DNA from: Geminisphaera colitermitum TAV2
Lineage (GTDB): Bacteria; Verrucomicrobiota; Verrucomicrobiia; Opitutales; Opitutaceae
Direction: 5' to 3'
Assembly: GCF_000171235.2 (NCBI RefSeq)
Contig: NZ_ABEA03000157.1
Location: forward strand, 1-64,000
DNA: 64,000 nt
Made by a program: the position numbers and the translations under genes. Each line of letters opens with the position of its first letter. Within the stretch, counting starts at the first letter, position 1. Under the pieces are notes generated by a model. That model saw only the letters and a program-made list of their open reading frames with translations, did not search any database and was not told the origin of the DNA. Shown here piece by piece: positions 1 to 9,731 of the stretch.

Positions 1-1366
1 GAGGGAGTTGCCAGGTGTTTTTCCAGTCGGCGATGGCGGTGGTGTCGCCGAGGGCGAGTTGGAGGAGGTTGATGCGGTCGCCGCCGGGGCGATGGGGGGC
101 GGTGAGGGTGATGTCGAGCGTGGTGGTGGTGGACGAGGCGATGAGGTCGGAGGGGAGGGGGGGCGTGGTGAGGGTGTGGAATTGCTTAAAGGTGGTCTGG
201 TCGCGGAGTTCGGGGAAGGTGGCGACAGGCCGGCCGTTGACGCTGACGGCGAGGTCGAGGACGGCTCCGGATTCGTTGACGGTAATGAGGCCGATTTGGA
301 ATGGTGCGGTTGCTGCTGCGGCATCACGTGGTTTAGGGAGGGGGAGGCGCAGGCGGAGGGTCTGCGCGGCGCGGGAGGTGGGAGCGGTGCGGAGGACCTC
401 CTGTTGTCCGTAATACCAGTTGCCGAGCCGCCAGACTTGCGCGGGGGCGACGAGCGCCGGGCGGGCGGCGGCACCGGCGCGGAGGAGGGTGAGGCCGGGT
501 TGTTGGTCGATGCCTCCGGCGGGTGGTTGTAACGACATGGTGGATACGGTGGTTGCGGCGGAGGAGGGGAGGGGGACGGGGGCGGGTTGTTGCCGGCCAG
601 TGAGTGGATTGCGGGGGCCGAATCGGTCGGGTGTGAGGGCCTGGCCGGTAAGGCGGACTTGGGCGATCATGCCGGTGAAACCGCGGGTGATGGGCGTGGC
701 GGGGGTGACGGGGTCCTGCTTCATGCCGCCGATCCAGAGAGGGCGGTCGCTGGGGCCGATGGAGGTGTAGCCGCCGCCTGCGAAGGTTTTGCGGCCAAGC
801 CCCGTCCCCTTGTCAACAGAGCGTCCGTCGATGAAGAGTTCAATGGAACCTTGGCGAAGGACGCCGGCGAGGTGGTGCCAGTTGCCGTCGTCGAGGGCGC
901 CGTGGGCGGGAGCAGAGACGGCGTGGAGGCGGTTTTCCTGCCAGATGTTGAAACGGAGGCGGACACCGTCGGCTTCGGGAAAGAAGTCGAGGGAGAATTG
1001 TCCTTGTTTTCTAACTACAATGCCGCGGTGGGGAGAGGAGGAGGGGGGGAGTTTGATCCAGGCTTCGATGGTAAGGTTTTCTCGCATGGCGCCGTGGAGG
1101 CGGGCGTGGGGGGCGGTGGCGGCTTGCGTGCCGTCGAGTTTCCAGGCGGGAGCGCCGAAAAAGACATCGGGTGCGAGCGTGGGGGCGGTGGTCCAGGCAA
1201 GGGGGGCGATGCCGCCGAGGTCGGGGATGCTGGTGATTTGTGCGACGTCGGTGGCGGCCTGCCACTGGCTGACAGGCGCGGCATCGGTATTAACCGCTCC
1301 GGCTCCAAGGGGAGCGAGGGGCAGCAACACGATGGCAAATAGGAGTCGGACGACCGGGAACCTCAT
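1..1366 (-). CDS. LamG-domain secreted protein, 3' end beyond the window
   Basis: The frame is open from ATG at 1366 to the left edge (455 codons seen), so the C-terminus is missing. Residues 1-24 form a signal peptide (hydrophobic VVRLLFAIVLLPLAPL, then an AGA cleavage-like site). Residues ~80-220 look like a LamG/concanavalin-like jelly roll: the text RENLTIEAWIKLP is the usual 'FTIEAWVK' strand, followed by HHLAGVL and ELFIDGRSV. The rest is beta-rich with no motif I recognise. LamG modules bind glycans in secreted enzymes of this group, so a role in polysaccharide binding or degradation is likely but the catalytic part, if any, is not visible. Confidence 0.75.
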   Translation of the reverse strand, partial: MRFPVVRLLFAIVLLPLAPLGAGAVNTDAAPVSQWQAATDVAQITSIPDLGGIAPLAWTTAPTLAPDVFFGAPAWKLDGTQAATAPHARLHGAMRENLTIEAWIKLPPSSSPHRGIVVRKQGQFSLDFFPEADGVRLRFNIWQENRLHAVSAPAHGALDDGNWHHLAGVLRQGSIELFIDGRSVDKGTGLGRKTFAGGGYTSIGPSDRPLWIGGMKQDPVTPATPITRGFTGMIAQVRLTGQALTPDRFGPRNPLTGRQQPAPVPLPSSAATTVSTMSLQPPAGGIDQQPGLTLLRAGAAARPALVAPAQVWRLGNWYYGQQEVLRTAPTSRAAQTLRLRLPLPKPRDAAAATAPFQIGLITVNESGAVLDLAVSVNGRPVATFPELRDQTTFKQFHTLTTPPLPSDLIASSTTTTLDITLTAPHRPGGDRINLLQLALGDTTAIADWKNTWQLP

Positions 1367-1726
1367 GGATGGATTTTTGCTTACAAACGCATAAACGGAT
1401 GGGGAATCTTCGCCATCGGCAGGAGCCAATGGTTGCGATGCTGCTAATATCCGGGAGAGCTATCCGGCAGGCAAGCAGGCCTGCGCAAATGCAGCGGAAC
1501 TGATTCAGCCAGTTGAACAGAGGGATGGAGGACGGCCTGAGAGTCAGTTCCAAGGCTCAGAGAAAACATTGCCCTTCATCGAACGTAGTCGCCGATGATG
1601 CGGCGGCTGTCGCGCACGCCGCAGTCTTGACGGGTGATCCGCCAAGCCCGGTAACCGAGCGATGTCACGGAGGGACCTTCAGACGGCCGATCCAACTTGG
1701 CCATTCCGCAGGATGGCGTCATCCGG

Positions 1727-2200
1727 TCACTGCCCTGCGTATTCGGGCAGGCGATTGTCTGCGAGAACGTGTCCGAATTCCGGATCGCTGGCGAAAGCGC
1801 GCAAAAAAATGATTTCACCAGAAGAGGTATCGCGGGAAAGGATACGGAGGGTTTCGTTGTGTTCCGCCATCTGGCCAACCAACTGGCCAATGGTGACGGA
1901 GTCATCCACGCGATGGATATGGGCGATCCGGGCCAGAAAGCGCCACGGGCCGGCCAGCAGGTTGTAAAGACCGGAAACATGCGGACGGCAGGCTGTCAGC
2001 ACAAGCGCTCCGGACGCTGCGGAAAATACGGCCGGGTTTTCCGATATGACCCTGAAGACGATGGCGGGAGAAGCGGAGGCATCTTGCGTCCGCTGGCGGG
2101 CGTCCGCGAGGCGATAGATGGCGCTGAGCGGCCAGTCAGCTCTGAGCGGTAGCGGAGAGAGCACGGTGGCGTTCATAGACTGACGAGACTGGGCAAACAT
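1727..2200 (-). CDS. hypothetical protein
   Basis: A 157-residue open frame with plausible codon use and composition; I recognise no family. It contains no signal peptide, no membrane segment and no clear motif. A second in-frame ATG at 2176 gives a 149-residue form. It is divergent from the RsmB-like gene at 2348. Neither start has a Shine-Dalgarno sequence, and an antisense frame overlaps most of it, so the assignment rests on the regular, non-repetitive amino-acid composition. It could be spurious. Confidence 0.4.
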   Translation of the reverse strand: MFAQSRQSMNATVLSPLPLRADWPLSAIYRLADARQRTQDASASPAIVFRVISENPAVFSAASGALVLTACRPHVSGLYNLLAGPWRFLARIAHIHRVDDSVTIGQLVGQMAEHNETLRILSRDTSSGEIIFLRAFASDPEFGHVLADNRLPEYAGQ

Positions 2201-2347
2201 GAGTCCGCTGGAGGAGAAAAATAAACCGCAGGCGGGTTAAGTTTGCGTGACGATTGCCGGTCGCTGGCGATAGGTGTGCTTTGTTTCCAAATCGTAACGT
2301 GGCGGGCCTTTACTTTCCAGCGCAGGAAAGTCGCCTGTCCGGTTGTT

Positions 2348-3663
2348 ATGTCACGACGCATGCCTACCACTGCGGACACGGAATTTCCCTTCGATGCCGC
2401 CAGAGCCGCCAAAAGACGGCTTACGCTGCTCGAACTGATCGACAATACCGACGGGGCGCTGCGACCCGGGTTTGTGTTCGACGACTGGATACGGGGACTG
2501 TTCTCCAAAAAAGGACTTAGCTCGCACGAACGGCATCTCTACTACGCAGCGTTGATGATGTGGCTGCGCATTCGCAACTGGTGTCGTCCCGTGCTGGAAC
2601 TCGATCCCGACACCGGGCTCGCCCTGATCTGCCTGGCGCTGCCGCCCGGCCAGGTGCGGAGCGCTCTCGCCTCCGACCTCGCCCTCCCCGAAAGCGAGGC
2701 GGGCCGCCTGCCTTCGCCGGATGCGCTGGCGACCGTCGCCCCGGATTTCGCTCCGTTCAACCTCGCGAAGTTGATGCCGTCCTGGTTCACCGATCAGGCG
2801 CTCTGGACGTTTGCCGACGACACTCTGGAGCGGTGGTTCACCCCGACGCCGATGTGGCTGCGGTGCCGGCCCGGCTGGCGCGACATCGCGCGCGACATGA
2901 TGGAAAAGGAGGGACAGCCCACGCAGGTGCATCCGTTGATCCCGGACGCCCTGGGCCTGCCGCCGGATACGCTGGTGAGCAACCTGCGGGCGTTCATGGG
3001 CGGACTTTGCGAGGTGCAGGACATCGGGGCGCAGGCCATCATCGCCATGTCGGAGCCGCAGTCGGGCGAGGTGTGGCTCAATACGTTTGCCGGTCTCGGG
3101 CGGCATGCCCGGGCGCTCGCCGATCTCGTCGGGGAAACCGGGCGCGTGGACGCCGCCGACACGCGCCAGAACGAGTTGTATTCCCTGATCCCGGGCAACG
3201 ATCCGCATGCGCGAAAGAATATCCAGATCGTGGATACGAAGGGGGGGGGGGGGGGGCTTACGACGGCGTCTTTGCCTTCGCGCTGTCGTCGTGCTCCGGA
3301 CTGTTGCGGCATCGCCCGTGGCTGCTGCACCAGATGTCACCCTCGACGCTGAACGATTTTGTGGGGGCGCAGCACGACCTGCTGCGCGAGAGCGCGAAAC
3401 AGGTCCGTCCGGGCGGCCGGCTGGTGTATGCGGTGACATCCGTCTGCCTCGCCGAGACCAACAACGTGGTGGAGTTGTTTGCGGAGACGCACCCGCAGTT
3501 CGAGGTCGTGAAACCGGCGCTCGCGGACCGGCTGGCGCGGCTGGCCGGGCTTGGCTGGCGGATTCATCCGGCCGACCTCGACGGCGACGCGCGTTACATG
3601 GCGGTGTTCAGGAGACGCGCGAAGCCGGCCGGCGTTGCAAAACGAAAAGCACCGCGCTGCTGA
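2348..3663 (+). pseudogene. RsmB/NOL1-family RNA methyltransferase split by a poly-G frameshift
   Basis: Two frames together make one protein of about 440 residues. The first (from ATG 2348) carries an N-terminal helical region and the start of a Rossmann domain (SGEVWLNTFAGLGRHARALADL as the SAM-binding loop region, then QIVDTK). The second resumes after the run with YDGVFAFALSSCSGLLRHRP and QVRPGGRLVYAVTSVC, matching the order of the two conserved Cys motifs of rRNA m5C methyltransferases. The first is SSCSG rather than PCSG, and the second is SVC rather than TCS, so the enzyme has diverged. The break is exactly at a 16-G run (3241-3256). A run of 14 or 17 would restore one frame. It may be a switched-off phase-variable gene, a pseudogene, or an assembly error. 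Confidence 0.6.
3241..3256 (+). repeat. 16-G homopolymer inside the RsmB-like gene
   Basis: Pure run of 16 G that separates the two halves of the methyltransferase frame; the upstream codons end VDTK and the downstream codons resume YDGVFA one frame away. Confidence 0.9.
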
Positions 3664-5305
3664 GGAGCGTGGCGCAGGTGGCCATTGCCATCGCCCGGGC
3701 CATGTTGCCCTGCTCGAATTGCGTGAAGATGAAGCTGCCCACCGTCTGTACGCCGGGCGGGAGCAGGAGGATAGAGGCGACAAGGTCGCGCATGCACACG
3801 ACGAAGGTTGTGATCCAGGCCGCCAGCAGCGCGGGCCGCAGGAGCGGCAGCACGATGCCGGCGAGGATGCGCCAGCGCGGCGCGCCGAGGATGGCGGCGG
3901 CGTGTTCGAGATTCTGGCCGATGCCGCGCATGCCGGTGTCGGCGAACCGGACGGCGTCGCTCTGGTAGAGGGCGAAATACGCGACCAGCAGAATCCAGAT
4001 CGTGTTGTACACCGGCAGCACCACCCAGGGCGCGTTCCACGCGAGGATCATGCCGACCGCGATGACGATGCGGGGCACGATGCGCGGCAGCAGGCTGAGC
4101 TGGTCGGCGAGGCGGGCGAAAAAGCCCGGATGCCGCGACATCGCCCAGGCCGCGAGCCCGCCGACGAGCACGCAGACCGTGGCCGTGATGCCGCCGAGCA
4201 GCGCGCTGGTGCCGAGCGCGCCGAGCCCGTTGCCCTCGGCGGAAAACGACAGGAGATCGCGGTAATGCTGCAGGGTCCAGACCGGGGCGCCGGCGTTCCA
4301 GCGTTCGACGAGGCTGGCCAGGACAATGACGCCGAGCGGGAGCAGGCCGCTGATGACAAAAAGAAAGGCGAAGTAACCCTGGACCGCAGCGACGCCAGCC
4401 AGCCCGGGCGTGCGTTGCGCCGGGGAGCCGGGCCGGGTGCGGATGCCGCCGTGCCGGGCGAGGAGCCGCCGGGTGGCTTGCAGAAGCGCGATGGCGGCAA
4501 GGCAGAGGAGCAGCGAGAGCGCCGTGGCCAGCGGGATATTGACCGGCCAGTTGGTGACGAGCGCGTAGATCTCGGCGGGCAGCAGAGGGAGGTTAGCGCG
4601 GGGACCGAGGATGGCGGGGACGCCGAAGTTGGACATCGCCTCGACAAAGACCAGCACGCCGGAGTTGAGGATGGCCGGGAGCAGGAGCGGCAGCAGGATG
4701 CCTGCCCAGATGCGTGCCGGCCGCGCGCCGAGGCTGGCGGCGGCATCTTCGAGGCGGGAGCCGAGATTGAGCAGCGCCGCCTCGACAGCGAGCGCCACGC
4801 CGCCGAAGCAACCCATGACCATGACAAAGGTCACGCCCCAGAAACCGAAAAAGGCACGTTGCAGCCAGGGCGGCACGCCGCCGGTGTTGTCCCAGAAACC
4901 GCCCGGCTGCATCAGCAGGATATAGGCGAGCGCGAGCAGGTACGGCGGCGTCATCACGGGCAGCAGGAGCACGATGCGCGCGAGGCGTTTCCCAGGGAAA
5001 TGTATCCGGGCGAGCATGACGCCCGCCGGCAGGCCGAGCAGCCATGCGCCGGCCGTGGTGGCGAGTCCCCAGAGGAGCGAGTTGCCGAGCATCTCGCCGA
5101 GGCCGGGCGTGCGGACCATCGCGGCGAAGGCGCTGAACGCCCCGTCGAATTTTCCGGCCAGCGCTTCGGGAAACACCGACTGCACGGCGAGGATGGCGAG
5201 CGGGTAGCCGACGGTGACGAGGACAAAGCCGGCGGCGAGCCAGAGCGGCCAGAGGGTGAGGACGGACGAAAGGCGGGAGGCGGGGCCGGAGGTCTTGAGG
5301 GTCAT
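3608..5305 (-). CDS. iron(III)-type ABC transporter permease (fused double domain)
   Basis: Inner-membrane permease of 565 residues with about 12 hydrophobic segments arranged as two MetI-like halves, as in FbpB/AfuB/SfuB. Each half has an EAA-type cytoplasmic loop (LEDAAASLGARPARIWAGILLPLL near residue 215, LEHAAAILGAPRWRILAGIVLPLL near 485) that contacts the ATPase. The start ATG at 5305 overlaps the stop of the binding-protein gene (ATGA), so the two are translationally coupled. Third gene of the operon 7520-3608. Its stop lies inside the end of the convergent RsmB-like gene (overlap 3608-3663). The substrate is inferred from family (ferric iron, possibly thiamine or phosphonate in relatives). 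Confidence 0.9.
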   Translation of the reverse strand: MTLKTSGPASRLSSVLTLWPLWLAAGFVLVTVGYPLAILAVQSVFPEALAGKFDGAFSAFAAMVRTPGLGEMLGNSLLWGLATTAGAWLLGLPAGVMLARIHFPGKRLARIVLLLPVMTPPYLLALAYILLMQPGGFWDNTGGVPPWLQRAFFGFWGVTFVMVMGCFGGVALAVEAALLNLGSRLEDAAASLGARPARIWAGILLPLLLPAILNSGVLVFVEAMSNFGVPAILGPRANLPLLPAEIYALVTNWPVNIPLATALSLLLCLAAIALLQATRRLLARHGGIRTRPGSPAQRTPGLAGVAAVQGYFAFLFVISGLLPLGVIVLASLVERWNAGAPVWTLQHYRDLLSFSAEGNGLGALGTSALLGGITATVCVLVGGLAAWAMSRHPGFFARLADQLSLLPRIVPRIVIAVGMILAWNAPWVVLPVYNTIWILLVAYFALYQSDAVRFADTGMRGIGQNLEHAAAILGAPRWRILAGIVLPLLRPALLAAWITTFVVCMRDLVASILLLPPGVQTVGSFIFTQFEQGNMARAMAMATCATLLSSAVLFVLQRRPASRVS

Positions 5306-6330
5306 GGATCGATGAAGACCGCGCGCTCGATCTCGTATTGGAAACGGCGCATGGCGGCGGATTGCGTGGCGAGTGCGGCGGAGGCTTCGAAGGGAAAGGC
5401 ATGGGCCTCGCCCGCCGCCCGCCGGACCGGGCTGGGCGGGATGCCGGTCCGCGCAGGCAGGAGGTGGACGCGAGCGGCCTCGCGCTGGGCGGCTTCGCCC
5501 AGACAATAACGGACAAACGCCGCGGCGGCGTCGGGCTGGCGGGTGCCGGCCAGCACGGCGGCGGGACGGGTGACATACACGCCGCCGGATTTCGGATAAT
5601 AGATGCGGACAGGTTCGCCGCGTTCGACTTCGCGCAGGACCACGTAATCCACCGCGCCGATCACGGCTTGATTGGCACCGGTCATCAGGCCGGTGAGGGC
5701 CTGGGCGTTGGCCCCCGCGATTTCCAGTCCGTGCCGGCGCGCCTGTCGGAAATCGCTCCAGCCGGCCTCGCCGCGCGCGAGCAGCCAGGCCATCACGAAG
5801 TCGCCGGAGGCGCCGCTGCGTGTCGGCGACGGCAGGCTGATCCGGGTGTTTTTCCCTTCGGCCGAGGAGGGATAGCGGCTTTGCAGGAAATCCTCCCAGT
5901 CCCAGCCGCCGGCGGGCGGCGGCGGATGGTCGGCGCGCAAGGCCACGCCGATGACGGCGGCGGCCATGCCGTAATAATAACCCTCGGGATCGTGCCAGTC
6001 GGGATGCCCGGGCTGTTCCGTCGGCGGCAGCGTGACCGGGAGCAGGCGATGGCCTTGTTTCAGCGCCTCGGCGGCCACGCGGCTGGCGAGGATGACGACA
6101 TCGGCGCGCGGATGAAACCGCTCGGCTTCGAGCTTGGAAAGGAGCTGGCCGGTGGTCGCGGTGAAAAGCTCCACCGGCATGCCGGTGGCTTCCGTGTAGC
6201 CGCGGCAGATGCGCTCGGCGAGCGGCCGGGGGCCGGCGGAGTAAACCACGAGTTTGGCCGACGGGCGCGCGCAACCGGCAAGGAGGGCGAGGCCGAACGC
6301 GGGAAGGATGGCGAGGGTCGCCCATTTCAT
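5302..6330 (-). CDS. iron(III)-type ABC transporter substrate-binding lipoprotein
   Basis: Family-1 extracellular solute-binding protein, 342 residues. The N-terminus is a lipoprotein signal with lipobox LAGC (Cys ~20), so it should be anchored to a membrane facing the periplasm. The text KLVVYSAGPRPLAERICRGYTEATGMPVEL is the typical opening of FbpA-like proteins ('vYsa..e...i...fe..tGi.v'). The centre holds the usual hinge region. It overlaps the ATPase gene upstream and the permease gene downstream by 4 bases each. The ligand is not certain; the ferric-iron assignment comes from similarity of the whole three-gene set. Confidence 0.85.
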   Translation of the reverse strand: MKWATLAILPAFGLALLAGCARPSAKLVVYSAGPRPLAERICRGYTEATGMPVELFTATTGQLLSKLEAERFHPRADVVILASRVAAEALKQGHRLLPVTLPPTEQPGHPDWHDPEGYYYGMAAAVIGVALRADHPPPPAGGWDWEDFLQSRYPSSAEGKNTRISLPSPTRSGASGDFVMAWLLARGEAGWSDFRQARRHGLEIAGANAQALTGLMTGANQAVIGAVDYVVLREVERGEPVRIYYPKSGGVYVTRPAAVLAGTRQPDAAAAFVRYCLGEAAQREAARVHLLPARTGIPPSPVRRAAGEAHAFPFEASAALATQSAAMRRFQYEIERAVFIDP

Positions 6331-7520
6331 TCGCGCACCTCCCGCAGGTGGCGAGCCTCGAAGTCGGCGACGACCGGCGTGCCGGACTCGATGCCGGCGG
6401 AGGCGAAACCGCGAATGAAGCCGATGCCATCGACATCAAGGGTGATCTCGTGACGTTCGCCGGTGAAACGCGAGCGCGTGCAGCGCCCGGGCAGGCGTTT
6501 GGCGCCGGAGGCTGCGGAGGGTTTGCCGGCGGCCCCGAGCGGGCGGACCGTCACGACTTCTTTGCGCAGGGCAAACACGCCATGCGCGACCGAGGTGCCG
6601 GCGAGGCTGTTGACCGCGAGGCCGGAGTGGAAGCCTGCCGATGCGGAGGGGGCGGAGGTTGTCGTGGCGGGAGTGCTTTCATGCGCGTGAAGCTCCACCC
6701 AGCGGCCGAGCCAGGTTTTGCCTTCGCGGCGGACGAAGGGTAGCAGGTTGGCACCGCCGAGAAAACCGGCGACATAACGGGTGGCCGGTTCGCGGTAGAT
6801 TTTTTCGGGCGTGTCGAGTTGTTCGATCACGCCGGCGCGCATCACGGCCACGCGGTGCGCGATGGCGAGGGCCTCGCTTTGGTCGTGGGTCACGTAAACC
6901 GCCGTCATGCCGAGGGTGCGAATGAGGTGACCGATCTCGTCACGCAGTTCATCGCGCAGGTGGACGTCGAGCGCGCTGAGCGGTTCGTCGAGGAGCAGCA
7001 CGCGCGGCTCGACGACGAGGGCGCGGGCAATTGCCACGCGTTGTTGTTGTCCGCCGGAGAGCGTGGCCGGCATCCGGTTGGCGGCGGCTTCGAGCGACAC
7101 TCGGCGGAGCGCTTCGCGGACGCGGGCTTCGCGATCAGCGCGGGAGACGCCGCGGATTTTCAACCCGTAGCCGACGTTCTCGCCGACCGTGAGGTGGGGC
7201 CAGAGACTGAAATCCTGGAACACCATTGCGAAGCGGCGACGGGCCACGTCGGTGAAGGCGCCGGCGGCGGCGTCATCGAGCGTCTCGCCGGCGCAGCGCA
7301 CGCGGCCGGTGTCGGCCCGGAGAAAGCCGGCGAGGATGTTGAGAAGGGTGGTCTTGCCACAACCGGAAGCGCCGAGGAGGGCGAGGCATTCGCCGCGGGC
7401 GAGCGTGAAGCTCATGCGGTGCAGGACAGTGGCGCCGCCGAAGGTTTTGCTCACGTCGGTGCATTCGAGAAAGGCGGCGGAGGGATCGGCAGGAGGCGGA
7501 GGTGTGGCGGAGTCGGGCAT
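6327..7520 (-). CDS. ABC transporter ATP-binding protein (FbpC/PotA-like)
   Basis: Cytoplasmic ATPase of 397 residues for the importer encoded downstream. Walker A is GASGCGKTT (about residue 53), the Q-loop is VFQDFSLWPH, the signature is LSGGQQQRVAIARAL, Walker B is VLLLDEPLSALD, and the switch His is in VTHDQSEA. The C-terminal ~150 residues form a TOBE-like regulatory extension typical of the iron/spermidine/maltose type, here with an unusual Ala/Ser/Thr-rich stretch (about residues 285-305). First gene of the three-gene operon. The 186 bases between its start and the C/G run at 7707-7726 should hold the promoter. Confidence 0.92.
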   Translation of the reverse strand: MPDSATPPPPADPSAAFLECTDVSKTFGGATVLHRMSFTLARGECLALLGASGCGKTTLLNILAGFLRADTGRVRCAGETLDDAAAGAFTDVARRRFAMVFQDFSLWPHLTVGENVGYGLKIRGVSRADREARVREALRRVSLEAAANRMPATLSGGQQQRVAIARALVVEPRVLLLDEPLSALDVHLRDELRDEIGHLIRTLGMTAVYVTHDQSEALAIAHRVAVMRAGVIEQLDTPEKIYREPATRYVAGFLGGANLLPFVRREGKTWLGRWVELHAHESTPATTTSAPSASAGFHSGLAVNSLAGTSVAHGVFALRKEVVTVRPLGAAGKPSAASGAKRLPGRCTRSRFTGERHEITLDVDGIGFIRGFASAGIESGTPVVADFEARHLREVRE

Positions 7521-7706
7521 GCGGACGGAATGCGTGCGAGTATGGGAGAGGTAGGTTACAAGTGTGTTACGAACAGGTGTGATTCGGGTGACGATTTGCA
7601 GGAGCGGGCGGGCACGGGAACGGATGGAGGGGAATCATGCCTCGCCCGCGACGATGCGGACGGGGCCGGGATGTTACTGGCATTGCAGGAACCCTGACTT
7701 GGGGAA

Positions 7707-7726
7707 GGGGGGGGGGGGAGGGGGGG
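7707..7726. repeat. poly-G run (G12-A-G7)
   Basis: The gap 7521-7753, between two minus-strand genes, contains a run of 12 G, one A, then 7 G. Seen from the ABC-operon strand it is poly-C about 190 bases upstream of that operon's start. Confidence 0.85.
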
Positions 7727-7753
7727 CGTCATCGTGCGGGCAGAAACTCCGCA

Positions 7754-8488
7754 CTACGGGTTTTTCCAGCCGGGCAAATGGGCGGCTTCGGGCGAGCGGG
7801 CGAGGATCACGGCCTCGCGCACGGCGCGGGCGAAATCGGCGTCGTCGGTGTCATCCCACTGGAGTTTTCCCCGGAAAAAATCGGCCCAGAGAAACTCCTG
7901 AAAATACACGTTCTTGCGCTCCTCGAAGCCGCCGGCCTCCATCACCGCCCACATGAGGCCGCGCCAAGGGTTGCTGCGCAGGTCGAGGAGCGTGGTGGGC
8001 AGTTGCGCCGGCGGCAGCGGCGTGCCGTCGTCTGGCGAGCCGAGGTAGGTGTAGCGATGTTCGATCATGCGCCGCCAGAATTCGTCAGGCGAGAGACTGG
8101 ACCAGTTGGCGAGGATGTGGCCGTAAGCGGTCTTGTCGGGCTGCCGGGAGTCGATGAGACCGCGCAGGGTGTGGTGGCCGTCGGTCATGTAAGGCATGCC
8201 GCCGGGGCCGATGACAACGGGTGTGTCTTTCTTTTTCAGATACGCAACGAGTTTGTCGGGCGAGAGGGCGCCGATCGTGGCGGTCTTGAAGGCGACTTCA
8301 CGAAAGCCCACGGCGAATTGTGTGGGATGAAGCCGCCGGGCGTCGATGGTGACGGCGGCGCCAGCGGGAAGGTCGGGATGGAAGGGGACGTAGGTGGTCT
8401 CCCCCCCTTGTCCACTCCGCAGCACGGAGCAGAGGAGAACGATCAGCGGGAGGCCGAGGAGGAAAAGATAGTGACGTTGGTTTCTCAT
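7754..8488 (-). CDS. exported ParB-like nuclease-fold protein
   Basis: 244 residues starting with an uncleaved or cleaved hydrophobic segment (YLFLLGLPLIVLLCSVL, residues 7-23). The body has the order VTIDARRLHPTQFAVGFREV, then KKKDTPVVIGPGGMPYMTDGHH. This matches the 'putative ParB-like nuclease' family (ParBc_2, PF08857), in which a GHH/DGHH motif follows a beta-rich core. The family is annotated by fold only; no substrate is established. It stands alone between an ABC operon and a pseudopilin gene. Confidence 0.75.
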   Translation of the reverse strand: MRNQRHYLFLLGLPLIVLLCSVLRSGQGGETTYVPFHPDLPAGAAVTIDARRLHPTQFAVGFREVAFKTATIGALSPDKLVAYLKKKDTPVVIGPGGMPYMTDGHHTLRGLIDSRQPDKTAYGHILANWSSLSPDEFWRRMIEHRYTYLGSPDDGTPLPPAQLPTTLLDLRSNPWRGLMWAVMEAGGFEERKNVYFQEFLWADFFRGKLQWDDTDDADFARAVREAVILARSPEAAHLPGWKNP

Positions 8489-8657
8489 GCTGGCAGGCAG
8501 GACGAGTCGCTCGGAGCTAGAGGCTAGTGACTAGAAACTAGACTCCGCCTCCCGGTGACGTTTGGGCCGGAGGGCGGAGTGATGCAGGTTAGTTTGTTGT
8601 TTACTTACTATGGTGTGAAATCCGGGGCGGAATCGCTCCGGAAAGTGTTTATTGCAG
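8489..8657. other. intergenic gap, nothing recognised
   Basis: 169 bases between two minus-strand genes. It includes a short inverted pair around 8515-8545 (actagaaactag and neighbours) but no convincing terminator or promoter. Confidence 0.4.
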
Positions 8658-9527
8658 CTACATCCCCTTGGCAGCGTATGAAAAAATCTGCCAGACGATG
8701 TCAGGTTTGTCCTGTTGCCCCAGACCACTTCCGGAGGGACTTCCGGCGAGGATGTAGCTTGTCTTGAAGCTGCGCACGCTCCCGTCCGCAAACAGCAGGT
8801 TGGTTCTCTTTCCGTAGCGCGATCCTACGTGATTGGCCTGCCCACGAGCGCGAAATACATCGGAGCCACCATTTTGGTTAGCATCCAGTTCGCTGTTTTC
8901 AGTCCTCCCCTCCGCCATCAGCGGGATCACCGTGGGAGAGCGAAGCCCGCTCAAGAGCACAAAATCGACTCCTCTTTCCCGAAGAGTGGAGCTGCCTACG
9001 CCGTGCACTTTCGCCGCATCTGAATTGTAGAGCTGTGAATTGATGAAATAGCACATGGGGATCATGTCCGCCGTGGAGCCGGTGCCCGCCTCCCGCAGGC
9101 GTGAGCCAGGCGAGTAAAAGAGCGTCCGGCGGAAAGTCCGCGCGAACTCATCCTTCTCCGCGCGACTGGCGCCGGGCAGCCAGTCCTTGAGCGGGCGTTC
9201 GTTGGCGTAGGGCGGCAGCACATTGAACCAGGCATTGGCATTGTAATCCGCTCCCACATCGCTCCACCACGCAAAGTCTTCTTTTTCCAAGCTTCCCGAC
9301 TTGCCCTTCGAAGTGCCTTCCGTCGGAAGGCGGTTGCGGTTTTCTACAATATAGAGGCCGAAGGCCACGCCCCATTGCCGCAGGTTGCTGGCCGAGGCTG
9401 CACGATTGGCCTGCATGCGCACCCGGCCGACGACCGGGAGAAGAATGGCGGCGAGAATGCCGATGATGGCAATGACGGCGAGCAGCTCGATGAGCGTAAA
9501 ACCTCGTTGTCTGAATGAAATAATCAT
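8658..9527 (-). CDS. type II pseudopilin-like protein (prepilin N-terminus, DG C-terminus)
   Basis: 289 residues. The N-terminus [23 protein letters not shown] is a class III prepilin signal: a short basic leader, Gly at -1, Phe +1, Glu +5, then a ~20-residue hydrophobic helix. The C-terminal text RYGKRTNLLFADGSVRSF is the 'H/R-x-DG' block common in these verrucomicrobial and planctomycetal proteins. It is expected to be processed by a prepilin peptidase and to sit in the inner membrane or a pseudopilus. ATG 9527 is chosen because it puts the leader at the usual length; a longer in-frame start exists at 9560. It is downstream of the autotransporter-repeat gene. Confidence 0.88.
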   Translation of the reverse strand: MIISFRQRGFTLIELLAVIAIIGILAAILLPVVGRVRMQANRAASASNLRQWGVAFGLYIVENRNRLPTEGTSKGKSGSLEKEDFAWWSDVGADYNANAWFNVLPPYANERPLKDWLPGASRAEKDEFARTFRRTLFYSPGSRLREAGTGSTADMIPMCYFINSQLYNSDAAKVHGVGSSTLRERGVDFVLLSGLRSPTVIPLMAEGRTENSELDANQNGGSDVFRARGQANHVGSRYGKRTNLLFADGSVRSFKTSYILAGSPSGSGLGQQDKPDIVWQIFSYAAKGM

Positions 9528-9731
9528 AACGGCCTCAGACGCTGTTTTTTCTCCGCACAAAGTGAGCCGAAAAAGTGTTACGAACAGGTAACATCTTTAC
9601 TCGCATTGAGGCATGACGGAACACGACATGGCGGCAAAAAAGTCCGCCTCCCGGCGATGATGCCGGGAGGCGGAGTGATGCGAATCGGATCGTGGCCTGC
9701 ACCGTTTCAGCAGTGCGATTCCCCACCCGAC

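Noticed and set aside
3551-5509. A 652-codon open frame on the plus strand
   Set aside because: It is antisense to the permease and binding-protein genes, very rich in Arg/Gly/Glu from GC bias, and has no motif.
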